Source: Haemonchus contortus
Lineage: Eukaryota > Nematoda > Chromadorea > Rhabditida > Trichostrongylidae
DNA: 64,000 nucleotides
Assembly: GCA_000469685.2 (NCBI GenBank)
Contig: LS997562.1
Coordinates: 38,600,345 to 38,664,344, forward strand
Direction of reading: 5' to 3'
Shown: positions 11,501 through 25,566 of the stretch, one piece after another
Position numbering within the stretch: position 1 is the stretch's first letter
Layout: the number at the start of each line of letters is the position of its first letter
Translations under genes and position numbers: made by a program
Notes under the pieces: generated by a model
Told to the model about the DNA's origin: nothing
What the model saw: only the letters and a program-made list of their open reading frames with translations
The model's database searches: none

Positions 11501-14500
11501 TAGCTTCGAGAGGGCAATTATATTGAGCTCTATATTGACTGTTTGATAAATTCATTGGATAAGCCATATAGCTATATGAAGTGCTACCTTAACTGTGAGG
11601 AAAAGTCGAGTCCATGGCGTGTTCCGTCATAATTTTGTCGGACAGACGTTCTATTTCGGTTTCTCCTAGAGCTTTGAATAGTGAGCAGGAAAATGGGATG
11701 TGCAAAAGAGGTTGAATCGCTATGTGTGACCAAACCTAACTTGAACGGGAACGGCCCAATTCAGGGAGGCTTTTTTCACAAAGGTCCTTCACAGGGTGCA
11801 GTTATGCAAACCGTTGAAGTATAAAAAGTGCCATGAAACTCTTCTCAACCACGGAATAGTCGACATTCCAGGTAGTTTTACTCAAAAACTCGCTGCAAAT
11901 TGAAATAACACTTACAGGAACGCCTGCCTGGCTACCTCTTTTTTAGTAATAAAAATTATTCAATTATTTAGTGTACGTACAAGTTGTAAAATCAAAAGAA
12001 GAAGATAGATAGCATAGGGATCTGAGAGCAAACAAAAACACAAACAAAATATTGAAAAGTAAACAACGCAGGGCTGAAGAGCGACAACCACGTCGATCGA
12101 AAGCTTAATTTTACGGCAGGCCCCAATTCTGCAATGGGGCCGCCCCATATGGCCTGGTTCTTAGACGAAACGTTAAGCAATCCCTCGACGGGCTACCAAA
12201 AACATGTAAACAGAGTAAGTCATGGAATAAGTCTTGGAGTAAACATTGAATAAACAATAAATTTTTTGCAATATTACGTCTCTGGTTGCACTTTGAGCTG
12301 CATTTTCGGCAGTACCACTGTTAAAAGGAATTATCTGGAAACGTCGATGCAGCCTGGCTACCTACAGTCATAGTCAGTCTCGAAGTAAGGTGAAGAAAGC
12401 TGTTGAACTGACAAAGAAGGAAACACAAGACCTTGCATTACATCGTAAATTCCAGCCGATATGAGACAAGATCGTTTCGTCGGACAATTAGGACTCTCGA
12501 TGGGAAGTGGTGTCATGGAAACTGTCCCGTAGACTGCAACCAGATGAAATGTGAACCAACCGGAAGGATTCGTAGAGCTAGAAACCCTCAAGGATGTGAA
12601 GAGGGGTATGGTTTTTTGTGGTCCAACACACAAATTTCTTCTGTTCGAACTGGTACGGAGTAAATGAAATGGAATGAAAAGCTAGATCCAATGAATCCGC
12701 CGGATATCGATTACTGAATGACCGTAGTGTGAAGGAGGGACTGGAGGGGACTTCTCGAAGCTATAGCTTTCACACATCTGGGAGGATACAAGCAATGGCT
12801 TATGCACTAACTGGCCGCACAATGTCATTGTATAGGCCACATACACGTTCAAAACGTCGGTATGATTCTGAATATAAGTGGAATGCGGGGCGCATCTCAA
12901 AATCAGAATTGTTTGAGACTATGGGCAAGTTTATCCTGCACCCTACGTTCGTAGAGTTCGAAGTTCCACGAGTGCAGGAATTCACCTATCAAAGTAAAGT
13001 GTTTCGAATATGGTATCGTGCGCAGTCAAAACTGGTAGTGAACAAGTACATCGATTTTACTGATGACTTTAAAATTTTGATAAAAAGGCACAACAAATAT
13101 GTTCCATTTTTGCGACATAAATACGAATGTCTCATGTCACAGTAAAGTTTTACTCGAAGGTCCTGAAACCGACACCAAAAGCGACATTAGGTGCGTTGTA
13201 CTCCTGGTATATTAGGCTTATGAGACAGTTATAACTAATAGGCTCACAAAAAGCACCCGAAAATCTCTGAGTGCAAGCTCGGATAGTACCCTTGCCTCTT
13301 GTTCGGCAACAAAATTCATTCAAACAACCGTCCTGCCGAAGTGGAAGTCAGAAACTCTACTGGAAATTCAAAAATCGTGACTTCCCTTAACGATTATGCT
13401 GGGCTTGAGACAGAAGTATTACCAATAATATTCAATATTTAACTAGTTCTAATCGTTTATCATATCTTAATTAATTTTTACCATTCATTATTACTATATA
13501 TACACCATTACTATCTGGAATGCCATCCTCGTCATTTCGTAAGCTAGGGTGTAGATGACTGATGAGAGTAGCGGACCCTGCGATGGCGTGGGATAAACAC
13601 AAGGGAGAAGAAGAAGAAGAGCTATTATCTGGAATACAGTATCACAAGGAATTACTGAATTCTCCCAGATCACCTTTCTTGACCCGAAGGGGCCGTTGCT
13701 TCTGATGAGAAAGTAGAAGGTGAATGGGAGAGTGTAGGATTAGAGGATACGGTCAAAGCGTCGACGTCATACATGCACACTCGTATAAGTCAATACTACT
13801 TGAGGAATGCTAAACAAGTAAGACCAGTCCCATAAAGTAGTCATAAAGGCTTCGTCAAAGTGAGCCTTATCTCCGTTTCTTGTCCGATAACTGTAACTAC
13901 GCTTAAAATCGTCCACTGCGAATATTGGATGCAAAATCCAGTCTACGATAAATTTTTTGATTGATATCGTTGCACTGAAGCGTAACGGAGCATTTGAGTG
14001 GGTGAATGAAAAGAAGGCTAAAAGGAATGCTATTGTCAGCGTCTTTTTATAAAGGTACCGTATTCATTCATAAAAGTCGACGTGCAGTTACAACGACTGC
14101 ATAAGGATTTTCGCTATCATGGAAATACTGTAAAAGAGCCCTACTAACTTGTATGCGCAGAAAATATCAGAATTAATGTTATCACAATCGGCTAACCAAA
14201 TCGAGGCCCTCCTTCGACCTTTTTTTCAGGCTGGGAGGCTTTAGAACGAGGTATATGGAACAGAACCGCTCACAAGGGGCTCCAAAGTTAAATGCTTCAC
14301 ACAATTGAACTCTTGAACAAGCAAGCGTTCCACGGGTAAACAGCTCGGCTACTATTTGCTTGGATGAGCAAGAAAGACTTCACTGGGAAATTCCCTGGGA
14401 ACTGCAGAATCTGGACTACTGCTAGGCCTTCCGCTCAACCTGACGCTTCCTAAAGGAAGACATGGAATTTGATATAAATAAAACTAATTACACCAATTGC

Positions 14501-17500
14501 AGCCCTATTATTATTGTTATTATTATTGTTATGACCATTATTACTTCACAATTATTATTAAACCACTCCCAGAACTGGTAGAATCACCACCTCCCCGTCA
14601 TAACTGGGTCGGATGTCGAACATCATAAGATCTGAGAGGTTGAGAAACTTGAGCCATGGACATTTTTAAAAGTTCCATTCTATTAAATTTTCCCTGTAGA
14701 ACCAGGCATTACAATTAATCGCAAAGTTCTGTCAACAACTGGTATTTAAAAGTGATCAGTAAAGGATCCATGAGCAAAGTTGTAGTGAAGATAGGAAAGG
14801 AGCAAATAAGTTTTGCACGCAGTAAAGATGGTTGTTAGATTGACGCTCTCCATGCCAAGTAGAGCCCTCACTTCCTTGAGTTAGTTACTACGGTAAAACT
14901 TGCTTTAAGTGTGCAAAAAAATCAAGAGTAAACATTGGCTGTCTCCCAAGCCACGTCATCAAACAGGCATTCGAATGTCTTCCCCGAAATTGAAGAGAGC
15001 CGAGTGCATGGCGTACACGGAAAAGGCAAGGTTTTTTCTCCTTGAAGGGGAGCGGTCAATTGCGGTGACACCAGGTTTTTCGATGGAAAAACATAAACAA
15101 ATAAAAATCAGAAGCTGAAACTAAATCATAGCCAAAAAACTTGTTAGGTAGAGGTATTACTTAAAGATATAGGTATGGATGTGAAGTAAAATTTCTCAGT
15201 AAACCAACATATCGGGTAGTAACGGAAAATAGTCCACAGTAGTTGGTCGATCAATACTACAAACATTAAGGCAAACCCGTTTAACATCATAGAATCAAAC
15301 GACGGCGATGACGACGCAGTTAGAAATGGAAAAGACAGGACGAGATGGGATGGAGTAGTGGAGATTGGGCGCCGGGGCCGAGTTTGAGATGAGAGAAATG
15401 AAGACGGAGAGATTTACGACAATCAACAGTAATGTCACTACTTACTCTACTATTGAGAATATCAATAGGCATGCGAGGCACCTGTAGGGACTGGTTTTAG
15501 GGGCGGTGGTAACTTGGGATCGGAGAAAAAGTATTCAACGGGAACAGACTGGGAATAGAATCAATGTGTACAAAGTTGTTAAAGGGTACGACGGGCTAAG
15601 TGCTGCCGTCAGAATGTTTGTAATCGAATGAAGATAAAATCAACCGATCGTGGCCAAATTGTTTTAGGATGCGCCACGAAATTTACTTGTGCTCAGTGTC
15701 ATAGTGGTATTTGCATGGTTCATTGAACCTGCGGAAGCTCCCTTAGGTAGAAAAAGTTCATCATTATTCATGTTAAGGGAGTCTGTCGCAGAATTTCAAG
15801 AGGAATACAAACCTGAGTGACTTGAGTATGTTCAAATCGAGGATACGATTTAGGAACCCACTCAATTCCATGAACTGGCAGAGATGCATTATTCAGCCCA
15901 GTGAGGGATCTCTAGTAAGGCGGTCCTCTTCTTGGTAGAATAGCTTGTAACGGAATTAGCCTCGTGGACCATATTGCTCAAAATAATCTTGCCTTGGCCT
16001 AAGGACCGATCTACTCGTTAAGCTGGCGTCGGAATGGTGGGCTAGGTGACTAGGTTCCACTAGTTAGGGAACGAGTACGTGACTCCGTTCATGTTGATAC
16101 TTTCGACTTTCCCCTCTACCGACCATCACCTACTCATTTAGTCTTTCATCTACACTGTCAATTTTGCTAGTCACACTGTTATCCCGAAGGAATAGGTTTT
16201 TCCAATTGATCGATCATCTGAGAATGTGGCGCCCAGTTGTCACCCTGTTGAAAAAGCCCAAGGTGTGACTGGCTTTACTAAAAAACTTCGGAGTCCCCGT
16301 GTCCCTCAGAACCTTCACCTTTATGCATCTCCTACTTACCCTCCTTTACATCACTTTACCCATCCTGGATCGATGAGTGTTCTGAGCTATGGGAAAAACC
16401 TCGATGGGTTATTTTGGAAGTGGTCAACAGAAAACGAACCAGTACCAGGGTAAGCATCTCCTAGATGCGCCATGAATTTGACCACACATAAAATCACTTG
16501 CAGGAACTGCAATGGCATCAGTTTTTCACAATTAAATCAATTTCACAATCAGTCCTTCCAATATTGACGTCTTACTAATCGAGCTCAATTTCTTCGGAAT
16601 CTCCAGTTTATCTGAACCTGAGCCTGAGAAATAAAAAAGTGGGTGAACACATAGCCCAGAATCGATCCCGAGAGCAAAACTTCGAAATGGTGGTTTAACT
16701 ACCACATGAGAAAAAGGATGAAGATGACTTATTAGACAGTAAACATCAGTTGCAAAGTCGTTAAAGCTGTGAGGCACTAAGTGAAAGCGAATAATTTAGC
16801 ATTCGACGGCTGCTATCCTCCTCGACATGAGCAATGCGATTGTTTCACATCCGGGTCGAGAAATTCAAAGGATCAAACTGGTCTACATAGAGCTAAAACG
16901 ATTTCTTGACATGGAGCTATAGGTTTTGTGGTTTCGAACGAATTTAGGAACCCTTAATTGAGCTTGAATAGACGGAATGCTCTATGGGTGAAGGTTGCTA
17001 CTCAGCTACCACGGCCGACTCCCTAATAAGCACAGTAAAACTAGCCGGAAGCCAAGTAGGATTCAAGACAATGTCAAAACGGTCGCTGAAGGTCGCTCCC
17101 CATCTAGGAGAAGACACCCTTATGGGAAACGACTCTTATGATTGTATTGTTAAAAGAGATCATCGCCATTTCACTTCAATAGAACTGGAAAATGATAAGA
17201 ACTTGATTGAAACAAGGAGTTTTCGGTAGTTTCACGCCGATTCGCATTTATCGAAACACCATTTGATTGATTAGATCATTGAATAGGCGATAAAATGATA
17301 GAGAATGTAGGTTTATAGATGTGACCGGTTTATCGAGTTGATTTCATTCAATCACTTTGAAATGTTTATGGAATACCTATTGAAAAGAAGGATCGGATAC
17401 ACTTCCCTATGGCTTTATGACTTGAATGAATTAAGTCTCTAGAAAGTACTAATAATAAGTTATAAACATGCCATAAAGGAGGAACAGCACGAAGGGACCT

Positions 17501-19501
17501 CAAGCAAGTTGAGGTCACAGCCATTCTTGAGATCGAGCAAAGTTATGATGGTAGCAATGGTTAAGAATGGTGATCAGAAAGGAGGATTATAGGATCAGAT
17601 CCGTTCCGTTCCGTTTAGCTTGTTTAGCGAATCGTGGGCTCAGTTGGGGATGGCACCGTTTGAATCAACAGCTGAGATGTTGAACAGGAGAACCAGCAAA
17701 GAAAGCTCTATCAAATCGAAAACTGAATTTCTAGGAAGTTTATCTCAATAAAGTGATACTAGATAAGCTAATCTGTGATGCATTGTAGCCGATCATATCA
17801 AATTGTACCGGTTGAAAGTAGCCAAGGCCTGGAGAGCGTTCAGAACAGAAATGCGGGCGAAATATGAGAACGCGACTTAACTTCTGAAATTTGATTCTTC
17901 TGGAATAACATTTGAAACTACTCGTAGTAACAATCATCTTACCCTTCTGTAGTTTTCTATGAATAATTGACAGCATTCCTATTCAGGTGCTCCAAAAAAA
18001 TTGTGAAAAAATCTTCGAATCATCACTGATTACCTGTTGGATTCGATGGCAAGATGTTATGCTAAAGACTGTATACATGTTCGTAACCCCTTCAAATCAA
18101 AGCTGAATCAGCGATTGATTGATCTGTTGATTGACTGACTCGAATTTCCAAGAGAAGAGTCTCCGATAGGCTGCTATTCGATATCTTATATGTAGGAAAA
18201 AAATCTGGAAAAAGGCGCAGTAAGGGCACGAGGTTCCTTAGCCGCACCCCCTTTTACTGTAGTGATAGAGGTTGAGGGACCCCGAGCTTTTCGCAGTATT
18301 TCAGATATTATTGGCCTACAACCAGACATTGATAATGATAACCAAAACGGTAGTGGGCATGTGGTGCACGTATTAGCGTGCGTAGCAAAACTGGTAACCA
18401 CATATTCGAAAGAAGTAGTGATTACAAGGATACTCTATGACTGAACAACGTTCTTAATAGGAATGAAACTGGATTCGTACTGTCCAGGACGAGTGTTTAC
18501 TCAAAAGACCATCAAGAAGACGACCTCACAGTTAGGGGGCCGCAGGTAGTCCCAATAAAAAATGGTAAAACTGGTCGGTGCCCAGAGACAGAAGTCGAGA
18601 TTGAGGCTGGGTGCAGCTCCGTGGCGCAAGGTTTTGCCGATAGCTCAACATTTTTGTGATAGAAGTGGATCGATGAAAGTGACAAATAGCAGTACTAACA
18701 AAAAGCAAGCAGAACTTTGGATTTTTCAGCTTTTTTGCGGAACGAGAAAAACGAAAAGCGTCGAAAGGACGAAAAATGAAGGGATGAACTGCTTCGTTAC
18801 ACCCACTGCACTCATCAAGCAGAAACCGAACATGAGGGGAAACTACCAAGAACTGTAGGGTGTAGAAAAATGGCTGATAGGCGGCGATCATGAGCTAATG
18901 TACAGATAGGCTGGGAATCAATAGAAATGCCTTTGAAATCTCGAGCGATGATGAGACGGCCACTTAGCGATCCGCCCGTAGGTGAAGATGGGAGTGTTGC
19001 GTGTGGATGTCTGGGTATGTGTGTGTGTGCACGGCGAGAAACAAGGTCACTTGACCATCTCCCGTGCCCGATGACGATCCCATTAGGAAGGTATTTGTAT
19101 TGTAATTTGCTGGAGTTCACGCACGTCGATCGCCTAATCATTCAGGGCACTTTTTTGAGTGGAATACCAAAAGTCACCGGGATACGTAGGAAGAAAACAG
19201 ATGTAAACTTCATTGATTTTTGATAAAAAACTTAGCTTAATTAAATTTTAATCCTACGCAAGTATTTATATGTAAGTTTATTGTTTATGTTTAAAATCTA
19301 AACATATTGCTCAAGCCAACCTAAAGGACATGAATCTGATTTGGGGGATTGACAGAGACTATCATCTGTCGTATCTTGACGAAATGAAGGGGAAAACTGG
19401 CTTTGTAAAAGTACAACATTAAATGTTATCATGCGCTAAAGGTATTCACAGCTGTACTGTGATATGATAGGGTGAAATACTCCCTGAGCCCTTATTTGAA
19501 A
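8571..19501. other. Gene-free stretch; repeats only
   Basis: I find no exon here that combines an open frame, good splice sites and a recognisable protein. Visible features are a GAAGAAGAAGAAG run near 13608, an ATT-rich low-complexity patch at about 14500-14565, a short hairpin with arms GGCCCCA/TGGGGCC near 12120-12142, and a dispersed-repeat copy at 12825-12902. The frame around 18190-18400 on the plus strand stays open for about 80 codons with a protein-like composition but has no family match, so it is not called. Confidence 0.4.
12825..12902 (-). repeat. Dispersed repeat copy (GGCCTATACAATGAC family)
   Basis: Read on the minus strand it has the two marks of a family seen several times in the window: a GATGCGCC-like start and, about 75 bp later, a segment close to GTATGTGGCCTATACAATGA. 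A 138-codon open frame overlapping it (12729-13145) is therefore not taken as a gene. Confidence 0.5.
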
Positions 19502-20926
19502 CCAGTCGGGCCGCCCGGCTAACGCCAGGCTTCCCTCCTTCTAATGGGTTCGCCCGGCTACGCCGGGCGCTCCTTCTCCCTGTGAGAAATTTGCTATGCG
19601 TAAATAACACTTCGGGTTCACCTTTTGCTTTGAAAGCTCTACACCCTCAGTATTAGCTCCGAATTAGAAGCGATTTTTTCTGTAAGCCAATCTCGCTGTG
19701 TCCAAAAGAACATCGTTTAATATCGCAAAGGCGATTATTCAGGGAAAAAGTATTAAGAGACTTTATCGCGGCTGAGGCTACTATGTTAGCTACCATCAAT
19801 CCTCAATGCCATCATTAATGGCTCTCCTCCTTCCTGGGATAAAGGGACTTTGTCCGAAAAATATCGAATTAATGAAATTCCCCCTCTTTAATATGTTATT
19901 TCGGTTTTTCGCTGAGCGAGAGTATAGACTATCTATTGCCTTCAAAGATGTACCTCCTTTTCTCTACAGATACATAATTAAATGTGAACCCAACATTATT
20001 ACCGGTCGGATAAATTTTGCTAAGAATGATATCAGAGCAAAGAGAAACCGTGATCTTTTACTTAATCGCAAACTCTGCTGGGTAGCGGTCGTAATCTAAT
20101 AGCAAGAATTGAACCAAATTCATCTCCTTATAATCACACAACTTAAGCTTCTTGTCGAATGAAACATATCAAAAAGTCGAAGCTAGATCGTAAATAACAA
20201 AGGCGCTAGGAGGTGGCTGGTGAGTGGATCTTCTTTTCTAAGGCTTCTTCCATTGTCAGTGTTCCCATCGTGCCCCCTTCTATTGATTGCTCTCCAAGTC
20301 CACGGGATCAGGATTTCTACTCATTTATTTCGTGAAATCCTGTTCTTTGGGGGCGTAGTCCGGCCTACTACTCACCATAAGTGTTCCCATACCGCCTCCT
20401 ACCAAGTTCGAACGCCCTAGAGACAAACTGAAAGTTTTGGCGCAAACTTCGCCTTCTATAAGCGGGGTCCGGTCCTCCCATCTACGATAAGTGTTCCCGT
20501 CCTGCCGCCTGTACCCCTGCCAAGTTTGAATGCCCTAGGGCCAAATTGACTATTGCGGCGCAAAACCCCACCCCCTGAGCATGGATTCCGGTCCTGCCAT
20601 TTACCAAAGGTGTTCCCATCCTGTCCCCCTTACTCCTACCAATTTTGAACGCTCTAGGTCCACGGGGACATGAGTTATGATTTTGCGGCCCAAAGTTTCT
20701 AACGCGCACGGTGCGCTCCCTGTTAACGGAGTCCGGTCCTGCCACTTACCAAAGGTGATCCCATCCTGTCCCCTTTACTCCTACCAATTTCGAACGCTCT
20801 AGGTCCACGGAGACAGGAGTTATGAATTTCCGGTCAAACACACACACCGACACACACACACACAAACACACACACAAACACACCGACACACCAACAGACA
20901 CACTTAGCGAATTATATAAAGTAGGA
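19502..20926 (-). mobile_element. Non-autonomous Helitron, copy A
   Basis: On the minus strand the element starts TCCTACTTTATATAATTCG after a host A (5' end at 20926) and ends with a GC hairpin (7-bp arms 19513-19519 and 19524-19530, loop 4), a 7-nt spacer, CTGG and a host T (3' end at 19502). TC...CTRR ends inserted between A and T are the standard Helitron signature. A CA/TG microsatellite (about 20830-20895) and degenerate tandem monomers (about 20240-20830) follow the 5' end. A 97-codon frame (19806-20099, antisense to the element) is shared with copy C. No Rep/helicase is present, so movement would need help from elsewhere. Confidence 0.85.
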
Positions 20927-21339
20927 TTCTTGTCGCCTAGGATGACCTAGAGAGAACCAGCGAATTTTTCTTCATCGAAAATTTAATGGGACAGAGTTGT
21001 TGCGCAAAATTCCCGAAATATGGTACCTGATCATAATTCTTCATGGTTATGGTTGTTTCAATCTATTTATTGTTTTTCTGTGATTGTTGAAGCATTGGTG
21101 TGACTAAAAATATTATTAATAATGATTAAAAAAATAGCTGTAATCAATTAAATTATATTGATGGGTATTTTATCGCTTGTCATATTAAATGCTTAACAGA
21201 TTAACACTAACATCTGCCAAGAGAAGAGTATAGAACGAGAATTGATTTCCAAATAAGACATAGGAGGTTTCATTCCTATATGCAATATACATCTAACAAT
21301 AAGGGAGACGAATGAGCCCAAAACTATGACTTTACCACC

Positions 21340-21970
21340 CCTTCCAGATCCTTCCCCATCAAAGGTCACCTCAAACTACGTCCATGTTGTTAAGATATGA
21401 GCCGATGACGGGTTAAATTGATAAGCTGGCATTTCTGACTGAGTGCTCAGTGCTGAATTGAAGTTACTGCGAAACGAAGCTCAAAATTTCATTCGCACGA
21501 ACACAAAAAGGAATTTGAGGGTTTCCCTTCTTCAGCGTTTATTAGGATAGTTTCGATCGAAAACTCATTTCTGATTTTTCCAATGACCACATCGTATTCC
21601 TTCGCTGACTATAGCGATAACCCCTTCATATCCATTTTTGAGAGTCATTACCTATATCGTCATACAGTCATGTAATGTGGTTCAGGTTGGACGAACCAAG
21701 GTTAAGCCTCAAAGACGAGGAAGAGGCTGGAGGGATGGCTTCACTATCCCTCCAGCCTCTTCCTCGTCAAAGATAACCTCACACTATGGCCATCACTATT
21801 GAGATATGAGCCGATGACGGGCTTAACTGGTAAGGTGGCATTGCACACTGACTGCTAACTGCTGAATTGAAATACTGCGAAACAAAGCTTGGAATCTCGT
21901 CCGCATTATTACAAAAAAACCTGAGAGTGTCCCTCCCTCAGTGCTTAGAATAATTCTGTCGCAAAACTCT
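21340..21970. repeat. Direct repeat pair of about 200 bp
   Basis: Two diverged direct copies lie at about 21340-21560 and 21750-21970, offset by about 408 bp. Both contain GATATGAGCCGATGACGGG and, further on, a shared GCTGAATTGAA...TACTGCGAAAC segment. No open frame is conserved between them. Confidence 0.6.
21714..21768. repeat. Perfect 23-bp inverted repeat
   Basis: GACGAGGAAGAGGCTGGAGG... at 21714-21736 is exactly reverse-complemented at 21746-21768 with a 9-bp spacer. It lies at the edge of the second direct-repeat copy. Confidence 0.85.
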
Positions 21971-23629
21971 TGGGTTATAGTTTCCTTCTCATTAGTTCAT
22001 TAATACCTGTAAGCTCGAAAAGCTTCTTCTGATCGTCTCCATAGGGCTTTCCATAGTCGGCACGAGCGGATTTCACCTTGATCAGCTTAGAGCGACTAAG
22101 CTAAATGAACAGGAGGGCTCACAGCTGAAATTACCACTTCAACTCTTTTGGGACGCCATTCAAAATCTTTTTCCAGTTTGCTTTCATCCAAATTTATTAT
22201 ACAATATTCCTTGCTAACTCCGAGAGACTTGTTATGGTCTCTGTTATGGTCTCCGAGAGACATTATAGACCTACTGAATCCTTAGCATACGGTTAGATTT
22301 CTTCAGCAGCTGTGCTGTTGCTCTTTTTCGCTGGTGTACAGTAGATCGTGAAGAAGTGGTTTAGTTTTAGAAGGACAAAACAGCTGTGGATCTTCTGCGT
22401 CTTTCACATAGACGGTGGATCCCACGATTGCCGTCGCTCATACGAATCAATCCTTGATGGGATGTCGAACAATTAGGAAAACATTGCTGGATGGAATTCA
22501 ATTGTGTTTCAATTTTGATTATATCCTGTATATAAGGAGTAACGACACTGCTTGGGCTGGCACCGTTGCTGGGGTAGGTTTCGTTAAGACTCCTTCATGA
22601 TGAAGGTCGATAGATGTAACGTTTTTTGGTGGTGTGCAGCTTCTAAATACGTGCGCTCGTCTTCACGTGAAGCATCTGGACGGTGTCTTTTGTAACTGAG
22701 GAGTCGAAAGCTTTAGCGACCTAAGAAGCCAGCGCAGCTGACAATGGATCACGTTCTGTCTCTGGCAATATCGTGTTCAATTTTTGCTCAATTTTGTCCA
22801 AAAAGACCTCCAAAGGTGTTTCGATGTTCGAAAGACCTTTCTTGTTATTTTTTTGTATTTTTTTTTATAATTTTCAATGAGGCCGAAAAATTTTTCGTCA
22901 TGATCAATCATTCGTCATTTTCTTTTCGTCAAGTGTACTAACTTCCGCGTGGCTACGAACCAGCTAAACAGATAGCCTACAAAGCAGATTGGTTGCCCTG
23001 ACCTGGGGTATAAACTCAAAGCTGAGAAAACCATCCGAAGCTACAGTTTTCCCTGATCCAAGCCTTGCTGTTCATATATTCTGTATTCACTGCGTACTTG
23101 TTAATATCCTTCTCATTTTTGCATGGCTCGATGAAATCATTGCGCTGTTTTCGACCTTCTTCCCATTTCAGTGGTAGTTTGAAGGTGTATTGAGGCTTTT
23201 AAAGTGACTTGATTCAGGACTTTCAAGAGACGTAAAGAAGTGAAGCACTAGATTGGCCTGGGTGCCTTTGAAACTCGCTTCATGGGCCTTATGGTTTCAC
23301 CTCTTTTTTTCTGAAGTGAATCCCAAAATATTACGAAGAAGGATCACTTCTCTTACGTCAATTTGGCGCGAGGGCGCGTAAAATCGATTCCTACCTAAAA
23401 GTACGTGCATTATTGGCATTTGAAAAATTCCGAAAAAAAAACAATCAGGCTCAAGGCCTGCCGAGAAAAGGTTCCAATACGGCATCTGATGTTCAAATAA
23501 GATCAAGGAATTTTCCATGCGTCTTTAGCGAACTATGCTACCGAATAATAGGGAATACATATAAGCAGTTCAAGATTTATCTTATTGATAAGCCCGCTTA
23601 ATAAAGAATATTAAGCGATTCAAGATTTA

Positions 23630-24845
23630 CCAGTTGGGCTACGCATGCTAATGCGTGCACCGCATGCCCATTACCGCTTACCTACGACTTCTCAGAGAAC
23701 CAATATGAACAGAACAATATTTCTGAACACGAAATCCTACACACTCTACACAACTTTGACACAGGACCCAAAAAGAGGGGAGCTGGCATAAGCAGGGCAG
23801 CGTCAGTGGTATTTAGGGTGTGTCGATGCTTACGCCTACGATTAAATGTGTCAATCGGTTGCTCTTCATCTCAAAAATTATGAACCATAAAAGATTTAAC
23901 TGATAGGCAACCAAGGAATTGAGTAGTGCTCACTAATGTGCTCGAGTGATAATAACACCATTATGAGATGTCGTTCTCTCTGGGCCTTCTTTCTTCCACG
24001 GGTACATCATTAGTTGAGAATCCCAAATTATTGGCGGTCGGATGAGCTTTGTCGTAAATGATATCAAAATATAAAGTACCCTTGATCTTCCACCGAGTTA
24101 GAAACCTTGCTGGGAGCGGTCGCAATCTATGGAGTAGTTGTAATCATAAATACATCGCAAATACCACAGGAATTAAATTCAGTTGGAAAGTGCTCTTATC
24201 AGTCGCTATCAGCTGTTATCAGTTCCTATCATCGGTCGTCTACGACTACGGAGTCCTGCCATACTCCTCATCTTATGCCAAAATGTTAAGGATCCACTAT
24301 TAATGCCATTATTATAGTGGCTCTACGCTTTCGAGGATTTTCATTAGCCCTTATCAGTTTTATCAGCTCCTGGCCTAGCACCATCCGTTCTCGATCCCGT
24401 CACCGAGTACCTACGATCCTGTCATATCTTACATAACCTATTGAAATTCAAAGATTCCATTGTTAACAGGAAGTGCGCTACAGATCTAGTGGCTCTCTCC
24501 TTCTGTGGCTTCTTAACATTCCCTATCACTTGTTATCATTCTCTGTCACCAATCTTTAACGGTCCCTTCACATCCTAATCCACCTGCCCAAGTGCCAAGG
24601 CTTCATCGCTAATACGAAGGGAGTTACGGATACTCAGGCTTTTGCCTTTTAGGGCTCCTTGTCAGTTTATATCGAGAGTTGTCACTTCCTACCACGTACC
24701 ATTGCTGTTCCCATCGTGCCGCCTATGTCTCTTCCAAATTTGAATATTCTAGGTTCAGTGGGACAGGAGTTATGAATTTCCGGTCAGACAAACACACACA
24801 CACAAACACACCAACAGACCCACTTAGCCGATTATATAAGTGGGA
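23630..24845 (-). mobile_element. Non-autonomous Helitron, copy D (diverged)
   Basis: The 5' end on the minus strand is TCCCACTTATATAATCGG after a host A (24845). The 3' end is CTGG (23630-23633) before a host T, preceded by a 7-nt spacer and a hairpin ACGCAT/ATGCGT (23641-23646 and 23651-23656, loop 4). The hairpin sequence differs from copies A-C but its geometry is the same. The interior is recognisably related to copy A (GGTCGGAT...AATGATATCA near 24040-24070 and the final monomer before the CA repeat) but much decayed. Confidence 0.75.
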
Positions 24846-25566
24846 TGTGTTTACTATTGACTTATTTGTTTACATTTCTTTAGCAGAGGAGAACTTTGTA
24901 TTTATTTCTGGTGTAGCGTGACAGTCAAAGGAGAGCTATCGTTGAAATAGAAAAGGAGGTCAAGGGACCAGGAGAGGTGAATAGTTTATAAACATAGCTA
25001 TGAAATGAGGTCCTCTCTTTCTTGAGTTTCAAAAAAAAAGTCATATAGCCCAGGAATTGGCCAACGCCGCACCAAGAGGTGTTGCATAGAAGAGTCCCAA
25101 GAATTTTTGAAAAAAGAAATACGCTATATGTCTATTACACAAAAAGCAGAGCAGGACATAAATATGCCAGAAAGAACGAAAAACTAATAAGAAACGATTA
25201 GAACTCTGAGCCATTGGGCGAAATGAAATGGACGAGTCAAGTGGTGGGCGAATCATTTGCTTGTCACCTTTTTCTAATTTTGTGCCTTCACAAAGTAGTG
25301 TTAGAGAGGCGATAAGATAATACCAGAGGTTTTTGAAGCTCACCGACATTGAAACGTCGATTAGTCATTGAAAAATCAATTTCTAAAATCAAGCCCCAGT
25401 AAAATGGTCCAGCACAGCGACCCGGAAATTGTACAGGTGCCAACTACCTTGGTGACAGTGTCTAGCACCTTCACACTTGCAGACTTTGGAGTTCTATAGG
25501 TGCAAATAATATTCGCACTTATAGAATCCACTTCAGCATAGGTAATAGCGTTGTTAGTTATCTACA

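Larger units (their letters stand above)
20927..23629. other. Intergenic; direct repeat pair with perfect hairpin
   Basis: No gene is supported. It contains two diverged direct copies of a roughly 200-bp unit and a perfect 23-bp inverted repeat, listed separately. The rest is unassigned AT-rich sequence. Confidence 0.45.

Noticed and set aside
12729..13145. 138-codon plus-strand open frame
   Set aside because: It overlaps a copy of the dispersed repeat family, and no splice support or domain is visible.
19806..20099. 97-codon frame conserved between Helitron copies A and C
   Set aside because: The two copies are nearly identical in DNA anyway, the frame is antisense to the element and broken in copies B and D, and it matches no family. 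Conservation reflects recent common origin.
20820..20900. CA/TG tracts as possible telomere or CRISPR-like arrays
   Set aside because: These are simple dinucleotide microsatellites at a fixed place in each Helitron 5' region; there are no spacers and no telomeric hexamer.
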